Assembly: GCA_017521825.1 (NCBI GenBank)
Contig: JAFXBK010000038.1
Coordinates: forward strand, 1-62,349
Direction: 5' to 3'
DNA from: Oscillospiraceae bacterium
GTDB taxonomy: Bacteria > Bacillota > Clostridia > Oscillospirales > Ruminococcaceae
DNA length: 62,349 nt
The notes below the pieces were generated by a model. That model did not search any database. It saw only the letters and a list, made by a program, of their open reading frames with translations, and was not told the origin of the DNA. Within the stretch, counting starts at the first letter, position 1; the number at the start of each line of letters is the position of its first letter. The position numbers and the translations under genes were made by a program. Below are positions 52,641 through 60,078 of the stretch, one piece after another.

Positions 52641-53390
52641 TTACTGCAAAACCTTCTGTTTTCTTTCCGCAAGATACCAGGGAAGATACATAAAAAACCA
52701 AAGCGCAAAAAGAAGGGGAAGGAACCCGATAAAGTAAAATTCTTTTCCGAAAATCGAAGCAAGGATTTTTAGAACCGGGTTTCCGGCGGTTCCGTTAAGG
52801 AAAAAGAAATTTGTATCCAGAACTTTGTTGAGAAAATAAATCGGAACACATTCGCAAATAAGGAGCAAAAGCACCTTCGGAAGCCTTCTGAAATTCGGCT
52901 TAAAGCCGCCCGCAATAAGAAGAAGCGGATACATGGCCAGAAGAACGTGGACGGAATTTGAATGAAGGCTCATAAAATTCCAGTAGGGAAGATTGGTCCA
53001 GGTCGGCATCAAAAGCGCAAGGGAAGCGCCGGGAATGCAGACGGAATAGAGAACTTCGGAAGTAAAATCGTCCCGTTTAAAGGAATTTATCACGCAGACA
53101 AAAATATTGATGCTGCAAAGATGGAGCGGAACAAATTCCCATTCCCATTGGCCGGTGGCCAGGGAACCGATATGTTTCCAAAGTTCGTCGGCAATAAGCA
53201 GGGCGGACATTATATAAAGGAATTTTTGCTTTGCTTTTTCGTCAAGTTTCCGGTAATAAAGCATTGCGGCGATAATAATTCCGATAAAAAGCGCCGTTAC
53301 GAAAAGGTGAATCGGGCTGAAATGTTCAAAATTTATGTAATCCGGGTTAAGCTTATCCATGGTACTTTTTGTATACCAAAATTCGGACAA
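52641..53390 (-). CDS. YwaF-like integral membrane protein
   Basis: The 249-residue protein has six to seven membrane segments and the YwaF-family pattern: FSPIHLFVTALFIGIII near the start, then LLIADELWKHIG, FVPLHLCSINIFVCV and a histidine in SLHSNSVHVLLAMYP. The family is of unknown function in many Bacillota. TTG 53390 has AAGGAGG upstream; an ATG at 53360 is a less likely start. It stands alone. Confidence 0.85.
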   Translation of the reverse strand: MSEFWYTKSTMDKLNPDYINFEHFSPIHLFVTALFIGIIIAAMLYYRKLDEKAKQKFLYIMSALLIADELWKHIGSLATGQWEWEFVPLHLCSINIFVCVINSFKRDDFTSEVLYSVCIPGASLALLMPTWTNLPYWNFMSLHSNSVHVLLAMYPLLLIAGGFKPNFRRLPKVLLLLICECVPIYFLNKVLDTNFFFLNGTAGNPVLKILASIFGKEFYFIGFLPLLFALWFFMYLPWYLAERKQKVLQ

Positions 53391-53528
53391 AAAATCGCCT
53401 CCTTTACATAAAGATGTATTTTAGCAGAAATCACAGAAGATGTAAATATCAAATTTTAGCGTAATTGAAAAAATTATTCTTTTATGCTATAATTCTCGAA
53501 GAAACTTTTCCGAAAGGGGAAAACAAAA

Positions 53529-53822
53529 TTGGCATATAAACGCGAATGGCAAAGGCCGCTTGAACTTGACCGCCCGACCTGGGATATGCTCCGGGAAAAT
53601 AATATATATACCGACAGCCGAAGGGATTTTCGCTGGCGCCATTGCCCGGATAAGGAAAACGGGGTTATCCGCGCGTCGGTTTATACCGTTATGAGCTACG
53701 AGCACGCGGATGACGTTGTTGAAAAGGAATTTCCCCTTTCGCCGGAAGGCCTTTCGGAAGCAAACGAATGGATCGAATCCAAATTCCGGGAATTTGTTGA
53801 AGCGAACCCCAACCGGTATTGA
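53529..53822 (+). CDS. Small soluble protein of unknown function
   Basis: The 97-residue protein begins (TTG) MAYKREWQRPLELDRPTWDMLRENNIYTDSRRDFRWRHCPDKENG and ends with an acidic helix (LSEANEWIESKFREFVEANPNRY). I do not recognise it. AAAGGGG lies before the TTG. The following gene starts 5 bases after its stop, so they form an operon and may act together. Confidence 0.65.
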   Translation: MAYKREWQRPLELDRPTWDMLRENNIYTDSRRDFRWRHCPDKENGVIRASVYTVMSYEHADDVVEKEFPLSPEGLSEANEWIESKFREFVEANPNRY

Positions 53823-53826
53823 TTTT

Positions 53827-54474
53827 ATGGAAGAACAGAGGTTTATCTATGCGGCGTTTTTCCAAACGCCCATGAAAATGGGGAAATTCATAAGATTTGT
53901 CACCGGTTTTACCTATAACCACACGGCAATTTCCCTTTCGCCGAAGATGAAGTTTTTCTATTCTTTTTCGCGCCATTATAAAAACGCGCCCTTTTACGGC
54001 GGATTTACCAAAGAATCCGTTTTGCGCTACTGCAAAAAAGGCGAGCCCGCCCGGATAAAAATCTGCGCCGTTCCGGTTTCGGAAGAAAATTACCAAAAGG
54101 CGAAAAAGCGCCTTGAATTTTTTGCGAACCATTCGGAAGAACATATTTACAACATGATTTCCGCCGCATGCTTTCCGTTTAAAACAAGGGTAAAAATAAA
54201 ACGCTCCTATACCTGCGTGGAATTTGTTTTGAGCATGCTCAAAAAATATTCGGAAATTCCGGAAATCAAAAACAAAAAATTCTGTTCGATAAAGGAACTT
54301 TCGGAACTTCTTGAAGGCTATAAAATATATGAAGGAAGCACCGAAAAATTCCTTGAAAACGCCGGTTGGGAAGGGGATACCTTCCCGGAAGAAAAGGGAA
54401 AATGGTTTTACTGGAAGAAAACCGTCCTCAATAACGGAAAACTTGTTTTCCGTTTTGTAAAAAGAGAAAAATAA
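53827..54474 (+). CDS. Permuted papain-fold (NlpC/P60-like) protein
   Basis: The 215-residue protein has the motif order of permuted papain-like enzymes such as YiiX: a histidine first (GFTYNHTAISLS, His near 32), a middle region, and the putative catalytic cysteine later (RSYTCVEFVLSML, Cys near 123). Such proteins act as amidases or acyltransferases on wall or lipid substrates; which one is unknown here. There is no signal peptide. I start at ATG 53827; the longer frame would overlap the previous gene. Confidence 0.75.
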   Translation: MEEQRFIYAAFFQTPMKMGKFIRFVTGFTYNHTAISLSPKMKFFYSFSRHYKNAPFYGGFTKESVLRYCKKGEPARIKICAVPVSEENYQKAKKRLEFFANHSEEHIYNMISAACFPFKTRVKIKRSYTCVEFVLSMLKKYSEIPEIKNKKFCSIKELSELLEGYKIYEGSTEKFLENAGWEGDTFPEEKGKWFYWKKTVLNNGKLVFRFVKREK

Positions 54475-54477
54475 AAA

Positions 54478-54501
54478 ATCCCGCCCAAAGGCGGGATTTT
54501 A
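54478..54501. terminator. Convergent terminator
   Basis: ATCCCGCC pairs with GGCGGGAT, with T-rich flanks on both sides. Confidence 0.88.
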
Positions 54502-54518
54502 TTTTTTCCTTTTAAAAA

Positions 54519-54752
54519 TCAAACAAGGCTGTCCCTTCTGCAGGGGGAAGTTACCTTCGGCTTTTCCTCAACCTTTGCGGAGGAAGCGAGTTCCTCGAGC
54601 ATTTTTTCGGAAAGGGGAATTGCTTTGTGGCAGCGGGGGCAAAGATAAGTGGAACGGTTATAACCTGCGGGGACGATTACGGGTTTTCCGCAATAGGGGC
54701 AAAAAACTTCGATGCCCTCGTTTTCGTCGTCATCCTGGAGATAAATAGACAT
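54519..54752 (-). CDS. Small zinc-ribbon protein
   Basis: The 77-residue protein begins MSIYLQDDDENEG and has one zinc ribbon (FCPYCGKP and YLCPRCHKAI, four cysteines in two CxxC pairs), followed by a helix. Function is unknown; such proteins often bind nucleic acid or another protein. I take ATG 54752, with AAGGGAACCAC-type purine sequence upstream weak, so the start is less sure; ATG 54773 is the alternative, with GGTTCCC sequence between. Confidence 0.65.
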   Translation of the reverse strand: MSIYLQDDDENEGIEVFCPYCGKPVIVPAGYNRSTYLCPRCHKAIPLSEKMLEELASSAKVEEKPKVTSPCRRDSLV

Positions 54753-54800
54753 TTTAAGGGAACCACCTTTCATAAAAGTTTTGTTTACAAAGCCAGTATA

Positions 54801-55907
54801 TCACATGGCGCGGCGGTATGCAAGAAGCAAATCCACCATTTTTCCGTAGCTTCGGACTCCGTCCTGCTGGTCGTTGAGCTTAAGGTAGGTGTCGTTTACC
54901 TTATCGGAAACTTCCGCGACTTTTGTATCGTGGGAACTTATGTATTCGTTCTGTGCCGCCATATCCGCTGAAAGATAATCCGGATATTTTACCCGAAGCT
55001 GGTACCAAAGCTCGTAATCCGCGGAATAGAGCGCGTTCATGGAATAAAGCAGCGCAAGGCAGTTTCCGCTGTAGCGGAAAAATTCCGAATCGCTGTTAAC
55101 GCAGGCAAGATAGGCGATAAAATTCGCTTCCGCTTCGTTCATATATCCCCGAAGGTGGCTTTGTTCGTGCATCATGGTTGCTCCGCGAAGAAAATCCGGG
55201 CCGGCGGTGCAGATGTTGGCTTCAAAAGTATATGGCGAAAAAACGCCGGAAATCTGAAGATAGGCCATAACTTCGGAACAGATTATCGGCTTTGGCGTTC
55301 CGAAGCGGCCGAAACCGATTTTCATTATCCCGTAATCCTCACAGAATTTTTCAAATTCAGCTTTTGCCTCGTTTGCCATGCTGAAGTTATTTTCTTCAAA
55401 AACCGTAAGGTTATCGCTTTTGCGGTAAAGCTTCGAGCCGGAAGCGGTTGTTTCCTCAAGAAGAAAGGCGCAAAGGTCATAAAGTTCCGTAACGGAGGAG
55501 TTTTTAACCTCCAGACCAATTTCTTCCGCAAAACCCCGGCGGTAATAATTGGTTCCGCAAAAGGCGCAGAACAGAAAAACAACGGCGCAGATTATTGAAA
55601 GTATCTTCATGAGCACGCCTTCGAAATAGTTGAGCACGGCGTCCTTGCCTTCTTTAGCTTTGAGCACGATGCGGATTATCCAGTAAACCGCAAGGAAAAC
55701 TATGGAAGCAATCCCCGTTTCCATAAGCGAAAAGGGAAAAACGCCGGTTATGCTTCCGAAAATCCCGCCGAAAACCCTGTAAAAGCTGCGGTAATAAAAA
55801 TCCGCGAAGCCGGGAACAAACCTTGCCGCAAGGAGAAGAAAAATCCCCAGCGGAAGAAGCAGGATAAAATAAAAATAGGGCGATTTTAAAATTTCTTTAA
55901 GTTTCAT
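54801..55907 (-). CDS. DUF3810 membrane zinc-protease-like protein
   Basis: The 368-residue protein has three N-terminal membrane helices (about 11-29, 66-83, 104-123) followed by an extracytoplasmic domain with a zinc protease motif: MMHEQSHLRGYMNEAEANF (His247, Glu248, His251, with a downstream Glu as third ligand). This is the DUF3810 pattern; substrates are unknown. The C-terminal region holds Tyr-rich helices. The start ATG 55907 gives a normal N-terminus MKLKEIL. Confidence 0.85.
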   Translation of the reverse strand: MKLKEILKSPYFYFILLLPLGIFLLLAARFVPGFADFYYRSFYRVFGGIFGSITGVFPFSLMETGIASIVFLAVYWIIRIVLKAKEGKDAVLNYFEGVLMKILSIICAVVFLFCAFCGTNYYRRGFAEEIGLEVKNSSVTELYDLCAFLLEETTASGSKLYRKSDNLTVFEENNFSMANEAKAEFEKFCEDYGIMKIGFGRFGTPKPIICSEVMAYLQISGVFSPYTFEANICTAGPDFLRGATMMHEQSHLRGYMNEAEANFIAYLACVNSDSEFFRYSGNCLALLYSMNALYSADYELWYQLRVKYPDYLSADMAAQNEYISSHDTKVAEVSDKVNDTYLKLNDQQDGVRSYGKMVDLLLAYRRAM

Positions 55908-55921
55908 TTATATTAAAACAA

Positions 55922-55945
55922 CATGGGGCGGATATTATCCGCCCG
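55922..55945. repeat. Family B palindrome
   Basis: A lone B copy (GGGGCG, core GATATTATC, CGCCCG) lies between two genes of the same strand. Confidence 0.85.
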
Positions 55946-55954
55946 CTTTTCTGT

Positions 55955-57382
55955 TTATTTATTGATATCTATATCGTCCAGTTCAACAAGAAGCTTTGCG
56001 TAAACAAGCATTGTGTCGAAAAGGAGCTTTGCCGGGGTGGATTCGTCCGCCTGGTGGATGCTTCCGCGGAAAAGGCCGAAGGGACTTTCGTAATCCGGGT
56101 CTTCCGGGCCAAGGGCGCAGGCGTTGGGAAGATGTTTTGCGTAAGTTCCGCCGCCCATGGTATAGGGTTTCCAATGGTCCTTATGGAAAACGCTGTTTAT
56201 AACCCTCATGCAGGTTCTTACCTTGTCGGAATCTGCCGGGGAATAGGCGGGTTTTGTATCCGCAATATCGTGAACGGTGACTTTATAGGGTTCGACGGTT
56301 TTGATGATTTTTTTAAGGAGCTCGTCGCCGTTTTCGGTAACGGGATAGCGGATATCGATGGAAAGGTTAAGGATTCCCCGGTCAAGGGAAATTACGCCGC
56401 CCACATGGGTAAGTTTTCCGCTGGGTTCGTCCTCGGCCGGAACGCCGAGAGCCGCGCCGTTATAATCGGAGTTAACAAGGGAAAGGAATTCCATTGCGGC
56501 TTTTGCTTCGCCTTCAAAAATTTCCGCATCAAGAAGAGCGTTGGCAAGAACGCCGATGGCGTTTATTCCGTTTTCCGGTATGGAAGCGTGGACGGAAGCG
56601 CCGGTTGCGGTAACTTTTACAAATTCGCCCTCGCTTTCAACGGAAATTCTTTTGTTGGAAGCAAGTTTTTCGGAAAGAGCTTTTCCGCAAACGCCTTTAA
56701 GAGTTGCAACAGCCTTGTCCGCAACAACGTTGCGAACGGTTCCGCCGGAAAAATCAACAACTTTTTCGTCCTTGCAGGGAACAGCAAGGTAGAAGCGGAG
56801 TCCGCCTTTTTCGCCGTGGCAAATGGGGTAGTTTCCGTCGGGAGTGAAGGAAACGTCCGGAAGTTTTTCGGTAACTTCGACGTAATGGAGAAGGTCGTTC
56901 ATTCCGCATTCTTCCTGGCCGCCCATAAAAATTTCGATTTCGCGCTTCGGCATAAGGTCAAGGTCTTTAAGGCAGCGGACCGCAAAAATGGAAGCCCAGA
57001 GCGGGCCCTTATCGTCAAGGACGCCGCGGCCGATTAAAAGGTCGCCGTCAACGGTGAGCTGATAGGGCGGATAGTTCCAGTCGTTTCCGCAGGGAACAAC
57101 GTCAAGGTGTCCGAAAAGGCCGATTTTTTCTTCCCCTTCGCCAACGTTTGCAACAAGGCAGTAGTTATCAAGATTTTTTACCGGGAATCCATAGCTTTCA
57201 ACAAGTTCCTTTGCGGCGGCAAGAACATTTGCGCTTTCAACGCCAAAGGGATATTCACCTTCGGAAACGCCGAAAGTTGCAACGGAAGGAACGGCGATTA
57301 TTTTGGAAAGATCCGCGATGAATTCTTCTTTGTGGTCTTCGATCCATTGTTTTATCCGGTTTTCGTTTTCAATACTGAGCAT
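55955..57382 (-). CDS. pepV: M20 dipeptidase, PepV/Sapep type
   Basis: The 475-residue zinc peptidase cleaves dipeptides, often with beta-alanine or D-residues. Sites visible are GLFGHLDVVPCG (His and Asp), IGRGVLDDKGP (bridging Asp), GGQEECG (catalytic Glu and metal Glu) and, near the C-terminus, GGGTYAKHLPN (metal His). Length and the lid domain fit PepV. It starts at ATG 57382. The family B repeat lies just after its stop. Confidence 0.92.
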   Translation of the reverse strand: MLSIENENRIKQWIEDHKEEFIADLSKIIAVPSVATFGVSEGEYPFGVESANVLAAAKELVESYGFPVKNLDNYCLVANVGEGEEKIGLFGHLDVVPCGNDWNYPPYQLTVDGDLLIGRGVLDDKGPLWASIFAVRCLKDLDLMPKREIEIFMGGQEECGMNDLLHYVEVTEKLPDVSFTPDGNYPICHGEKGGLRFYLAVPCKDEKVVDFSGGTVRNVVADKAVATLKGVCGKALSEKLASNKRISVESEGEFVKVTATGASVHASIPENGINAIGVLANALLDAEIFEGEAKAAMEFLSLVNSDYNGAALGVPAEDEPSGKLTHVGGVISLDRGILNLSIDIRYPVTENGDELLKKIIKTVEPYKVTVHDIADTKPAYSPADSDKVRTCMRVINSVFHKDHWKPYTMGGGTYAKHLPNACALGPEDPDYESPFGLFRGSIHQADESTPAKLLFDTMLVYAKLLVELDDIDINK

Positions 57383-57475
57383 TTATCAAAACCCCTTTCG
57401 GAAAGATTTTTTAACAAAGCCATTCTATCACATTAAAGCGGAAAAGTGAATAACGAAACTGTAAATTTTTTAAAA

Positions 57476-57823
57476 AAGGCTCCCTTGTGTAAAGGGAGCT
57501 CCCGACGAAGTCGGGTGAGGGATTGTAACCATGTCTGATGAATAAACGGGCGGATAATATCCGCCCCTACGGTGTTTCAATAAACTTCGCCGCGTGGCGG
57601 TAGGGAACGGTCTTGACCGTTCCAAAAAGGCTTCTCCTTGAGGAGAAGCTCCGCCGAAGGCGGTGATGAGGTGTTTTATAAATACCACCCCATTTCTTTG
57701 ACGGCGCAAAGAAACGGCGGTTTTCAATATAGATTTTTTGCTCGGTTATTGTGGCGGGAGCAAGCCCCCGCCCTACAGTAAATTAACCGATGCTAAAAAA
57801 CGGGCGGATAATATCCGCCCCTA
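57476..57823. repeat. Repeat-rich gap
   Basis: About 350 bases without a gene: an A unit (57478-57522; inner hairpin CTCCCGACGAAGTCGGG), B (57546-57570), short D (GGAACGGTCTTGACCGTTCC), A (57627-57672; inner hairpin CCGCCGAAGGCGG), a TTTCTTTG/CAAAGAAA hairpin, F (57752-57776) and B (57800-57824). Confidence 0.85.
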
Positions 57824-57824
57824 C

Positions 57825-57854
57825 AAAAAAGAGCACACCTTTTCGGGTGTGCTC
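57825..57854 (-). terminator. Terminator of the FAD oxidoreductase gene
   Basis: GAGCACACC pairs with GGTGTGCTC, with a minus-strand U-run at 57825-57830. Confidence 0.85.
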
Positions 57855-57867
57855 CTTAAAATTTTTC

Positions 57868-59235
57868 TTATTCCGCAATTTCCCTTGCAACAAGAACGCC
57901 GCTGGCGGAAGCGTGGGAAAGGGAATGGGTAATTCCGCTTCCGTCGCCGATGATGTAAAGACCTTTGTAGTCCTTTGCCATAAGGTCGCTTCCGACTTCA
58001 ACTTCCATGTTGTAGAACTTGACTTCAACACCGTAAAGAAGGGTATCGTCGTTGGCGGTTCCGGGCGCAACTTTATCGAGAGCATAGAGCATTTCGATAA
58101 TTCCGTCGAGGATTCGCTTCGGAAGAACAAGGGAAAGGTCGCCGGGAGTTGCGTTAAGGGTCGGGGTGATGAAAGCGCCTTCGATGCGGTCCTCGGTGGA
58201 ACGGCGTCCGCGGATAAGGTCGCCGAAGCGCTGGACGATTACGCCGCCGCCAAGCATGTTGGAAAGACGGGCAATGCTTTCGCCGTAACCGTTGGAATCT
58301 TTGAAAGGTTCGGAAAAATGTTTTGCAACAAGAAGGGCAAAGTTGGTATTTTCGGTCTGTTTTGCCGGGTCTTCATAGCTGTGTCCGTTAACGGTGATGA
58401 TTCCGTTGGTGTTTTCGTTAACAACCGCGCCTTTCGGGTTCATGCAGAAGGTTCTGACAAGGTCGCCGTATTCCTTGGTGCGGTAAACGATTTTGCTTTC
58501 GTAAAGTTCGTCGGTAAGGTGGGAAAAAACTTCCGCCGGAAGTTCAACGCGAACGCCGATATCAACGCGGTTGGATTTGGTGGGGATTCCCATTTCGCCG
58601 CAAACTTTTTCCATCCATTTGCTTCCGCTTCTGCCGACGGAAATTACGCATTTTTCACAGGAATAGGATTCCTTCGCGGTCTGAACTTCGTATCCGTTTT
58701 CGGTGGAAAGAACGTGCTCAACGGGAGTGTCGAAGAAGAATTCGACTTTGTCTTTAAGGAAGTTATAAAGATTTTCGAGCACGATGTAGTTTATATCGGT
58801 TCCGAGATGGCGGACGGAAGCATCAAGAAGATGAAGGTCGTTCTGGATGCAGAGTTTTTTGAATTTTGTTCCGGCAGTGGAATAAAGTTTTGTTCCCTCG
58901 CCGCCGTAAGTCATATTGATTTCATCGACGTAGTGCATCAGTTCAAGGGCTTTTTTCTTGCCGATATATTCATAAAGCGTTCCGCCGAAATCGTTGGTGA
59001 TGTTATATTTTCCGTCGGAAAAAGCGCCGGCTCCGCCAAAACCGCTCATAATCGAACAGGTTTTGCAGGCAATGCAGCTTTTAACTTTTTCTCCGTCAAT
59101 GGGGCAGCGGCGTTTTTCAAGGGAATGTCCCGCTTCAAAAACCGCAACTTTAAGTTCGGGTTTTTGTTTAACAAGTTCAAAAGCGGAAAAAATTCCGCCG
59201 GGGCCTGCACCGATTATAATAACATCATAGTTCAT
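57868..59235 (-). CDS. FAD-dependent oxidoreductase (COG2509-like)
   Basis: The 455-residue flavoprotein begins with a Rossmann FAD site YDVIIIGAGPGGIFSAFEL and has KSCIACKTCSIMSGFGGAGAFSDGKYN, with three closely spaced cysteines, then CVISVGRSG, and near the end LYIIGDGSGITHSLSHASASG, the second FAD contact. This fits the widespread uncharacterised dehydrogenase family of COG2509; the substrate is unknown. I chose ATG 59235 (CGGAGG upstream); the longer frame lacks a site. Confidence 0.88.
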   Translation of the reverse strand: MNYDVIIIGAGPGGIFSAFELVKQKPELKVAVFEAGHSLEKRRCPIDGEKVKSCIACKTCSIMSGFGGAGAFSDGKYNITNDFGGTLYEYIGKKKALELMHYVDEINMTYGGEGTKLYSTAGTKFKKLCIQNDLHLLDASVRHLGTDINYIVLENLYNFLKDKVEFFFDTPVEHVLSTENGYEVQTAKESYSCEKCVISVGRSGSKWMEKVCGEMGIPTKSNRVDIGVRVELPAEVFSHLTDELYESKIVYRTKEYGDLVRTFCMNPKGAVVNENTNGIITVNGHSYEDPAKQTENTNFALLVAKHFSEPFKDSNGYGESIARLSNMLGGGVIVQRFGDLIRGRRSTEDRIEGAFITPTLNATPGDLSLVLPKRILDGIIEMLYALDKVAPGTANDDTLLYGVEVKFYNMEVEVGSDLMAKDYKGLYIIGDGSGITHSLSHASASGVLVAREIAE

Positions 59236-59319
59236 TTTAAAATACCTCCGGGACATTTTTTGGCCACAAAAAAGTATATCATTTAAAATCCGAATTTGCA
59301 AGCGGAACAGGATTAAAAC

Positions 59320-59337
59320 TTGTTAACAACTTAACTT
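59320..59337. promoter_or_regulatory. Candidate Rex operator
   Basis: TTGTTAA-CAAC-TTAACTT matches the Rex consensus (TTGTTAA, four bases, TTAACAA) in 12 of 14 fixed positions. Rex senses NADH/NAD+ and commonly controls hydrogenase genes in Clostridia. Confidence 0.5.
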
Positions 59338-59437
59338 TGGAAAAGGAAGAAAAAAGCAGTAAAGTTAGGCTGTTCTAACCCATTTTGGGGAAAAACAGGG
59401 CGATTTTTAAAGTTTTGTTGAAAATTAACGGAAAAAT

Positions 59438-59455
59438 TAGTTATTTTATTAACAA
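59438..59455. promoter_or_regulatory. Second candidate Rex operator
   Basis: TAGTTAT-TTTA-TTAACAA keeps one perfect half-site, 16 bases before the -35 of the hydrogenase promoter. Confidence 0.45.
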
Positions 59456-59471
59456 AATTTCGGTTTTGCTA

Positions 59472-59500
59472 TTGCTTTTTACATATAACTGTTTTATAAT
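59472..59500 (+). promoter_or_regulatory. Promoter of the hydrogenase operon
   Basis: TTGCTT (59472-59477) and a perfect TATAAT (59495-59500) are 17 bases apart. The 5' region to 59586 is AT-rich and holds no gene. Confidence 0.75.
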
Positions 59501-59586
59501 TTAACATAATTGGAGAAGAATTTTGTTTTTTAAAATCCTTTTCCGTTTTTGTGGATTAGTAAAAATTTTTTAAGGGGGAAATCAAA

Positions 59587-60078
59587 ATGGCTCATCTCAG
59601 CGAAGCCGCTGTCGTAAAGATCAACGAAATCTGCGACAGGTATTTAAACGAAAAAACTCCGCTTATAATGATCCTCAGCGATATCCAGAAAGAATATGGA
59701 TATATTCCGCTGGAGGTTCAGGAGATTGTTTCCGAACGTACCGGAATTTCCGTTGCAGAGATTTACGGGGTAGTAACTTTCTATTCCTTCTTCTCTCTCA
59801 AACCCAACGGAAAATACGTAATCGGCTGCTGCCTCGGAACTGCATGCTACGTTAAAGGCGCACAGCAGATTGTTGACAAATTCTCCGAAATCCTCGGAAT
59901 CAAACCCGGCGAAACCACCGAAGATGGGCTTTTTACCATCGATGCTCTCCGTTGCATCGGCGCCTGCGCCATTGCTCCGGCAGTTACCATCAACGGAAAA
60001 GTTTATCCCCATGTTGAAGTAAGCCAGGTTCAGGGAATTGTTGATGAATATAAAGCAAAGGAGGCTGCTGAAGCATGA
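59587..60078 (+). CDS. NuoE-like [2Fe-2S] subunit of NADH-dependent hydrogenase (HydC/HndA type)
   Basis: The 163-residue protein has an N-terminal helical part (ILSDIQKEYGYIPLEVQEIVSERTGISVAEIYGVVTFYSFFSLKP) and a thioredoxin-like ferredoxin with cysteines in CCLGTACYVKG and RCIGACAIAPA. In Clostridia this subunit forms part of trimeric [FeFe]-hydrogenases that couple H2 to NAD(P)H, often with ferredoxin. The next gene overlaps its stop (ATGA), and the third subunit follows, so the operon order is C-B-A. A complex I NuoE is less likely, since only E, F and G-type genes are seen. Confidence 0.92.
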   Translation: MAHLSEAAVVKINEICDRYLNEKTPLIMILSDIQKEYGYIPLEVQEIVSERTGISVAEIYGVVTFYSFFSLKPNGKYVIGCCLGTACYVKGAQQIVDKFSEILGIKPGETTEDGLFTIDALRCIGACAIAPAVTINGKVYPHVEVSQVQGIVDEYKAKEAAEA

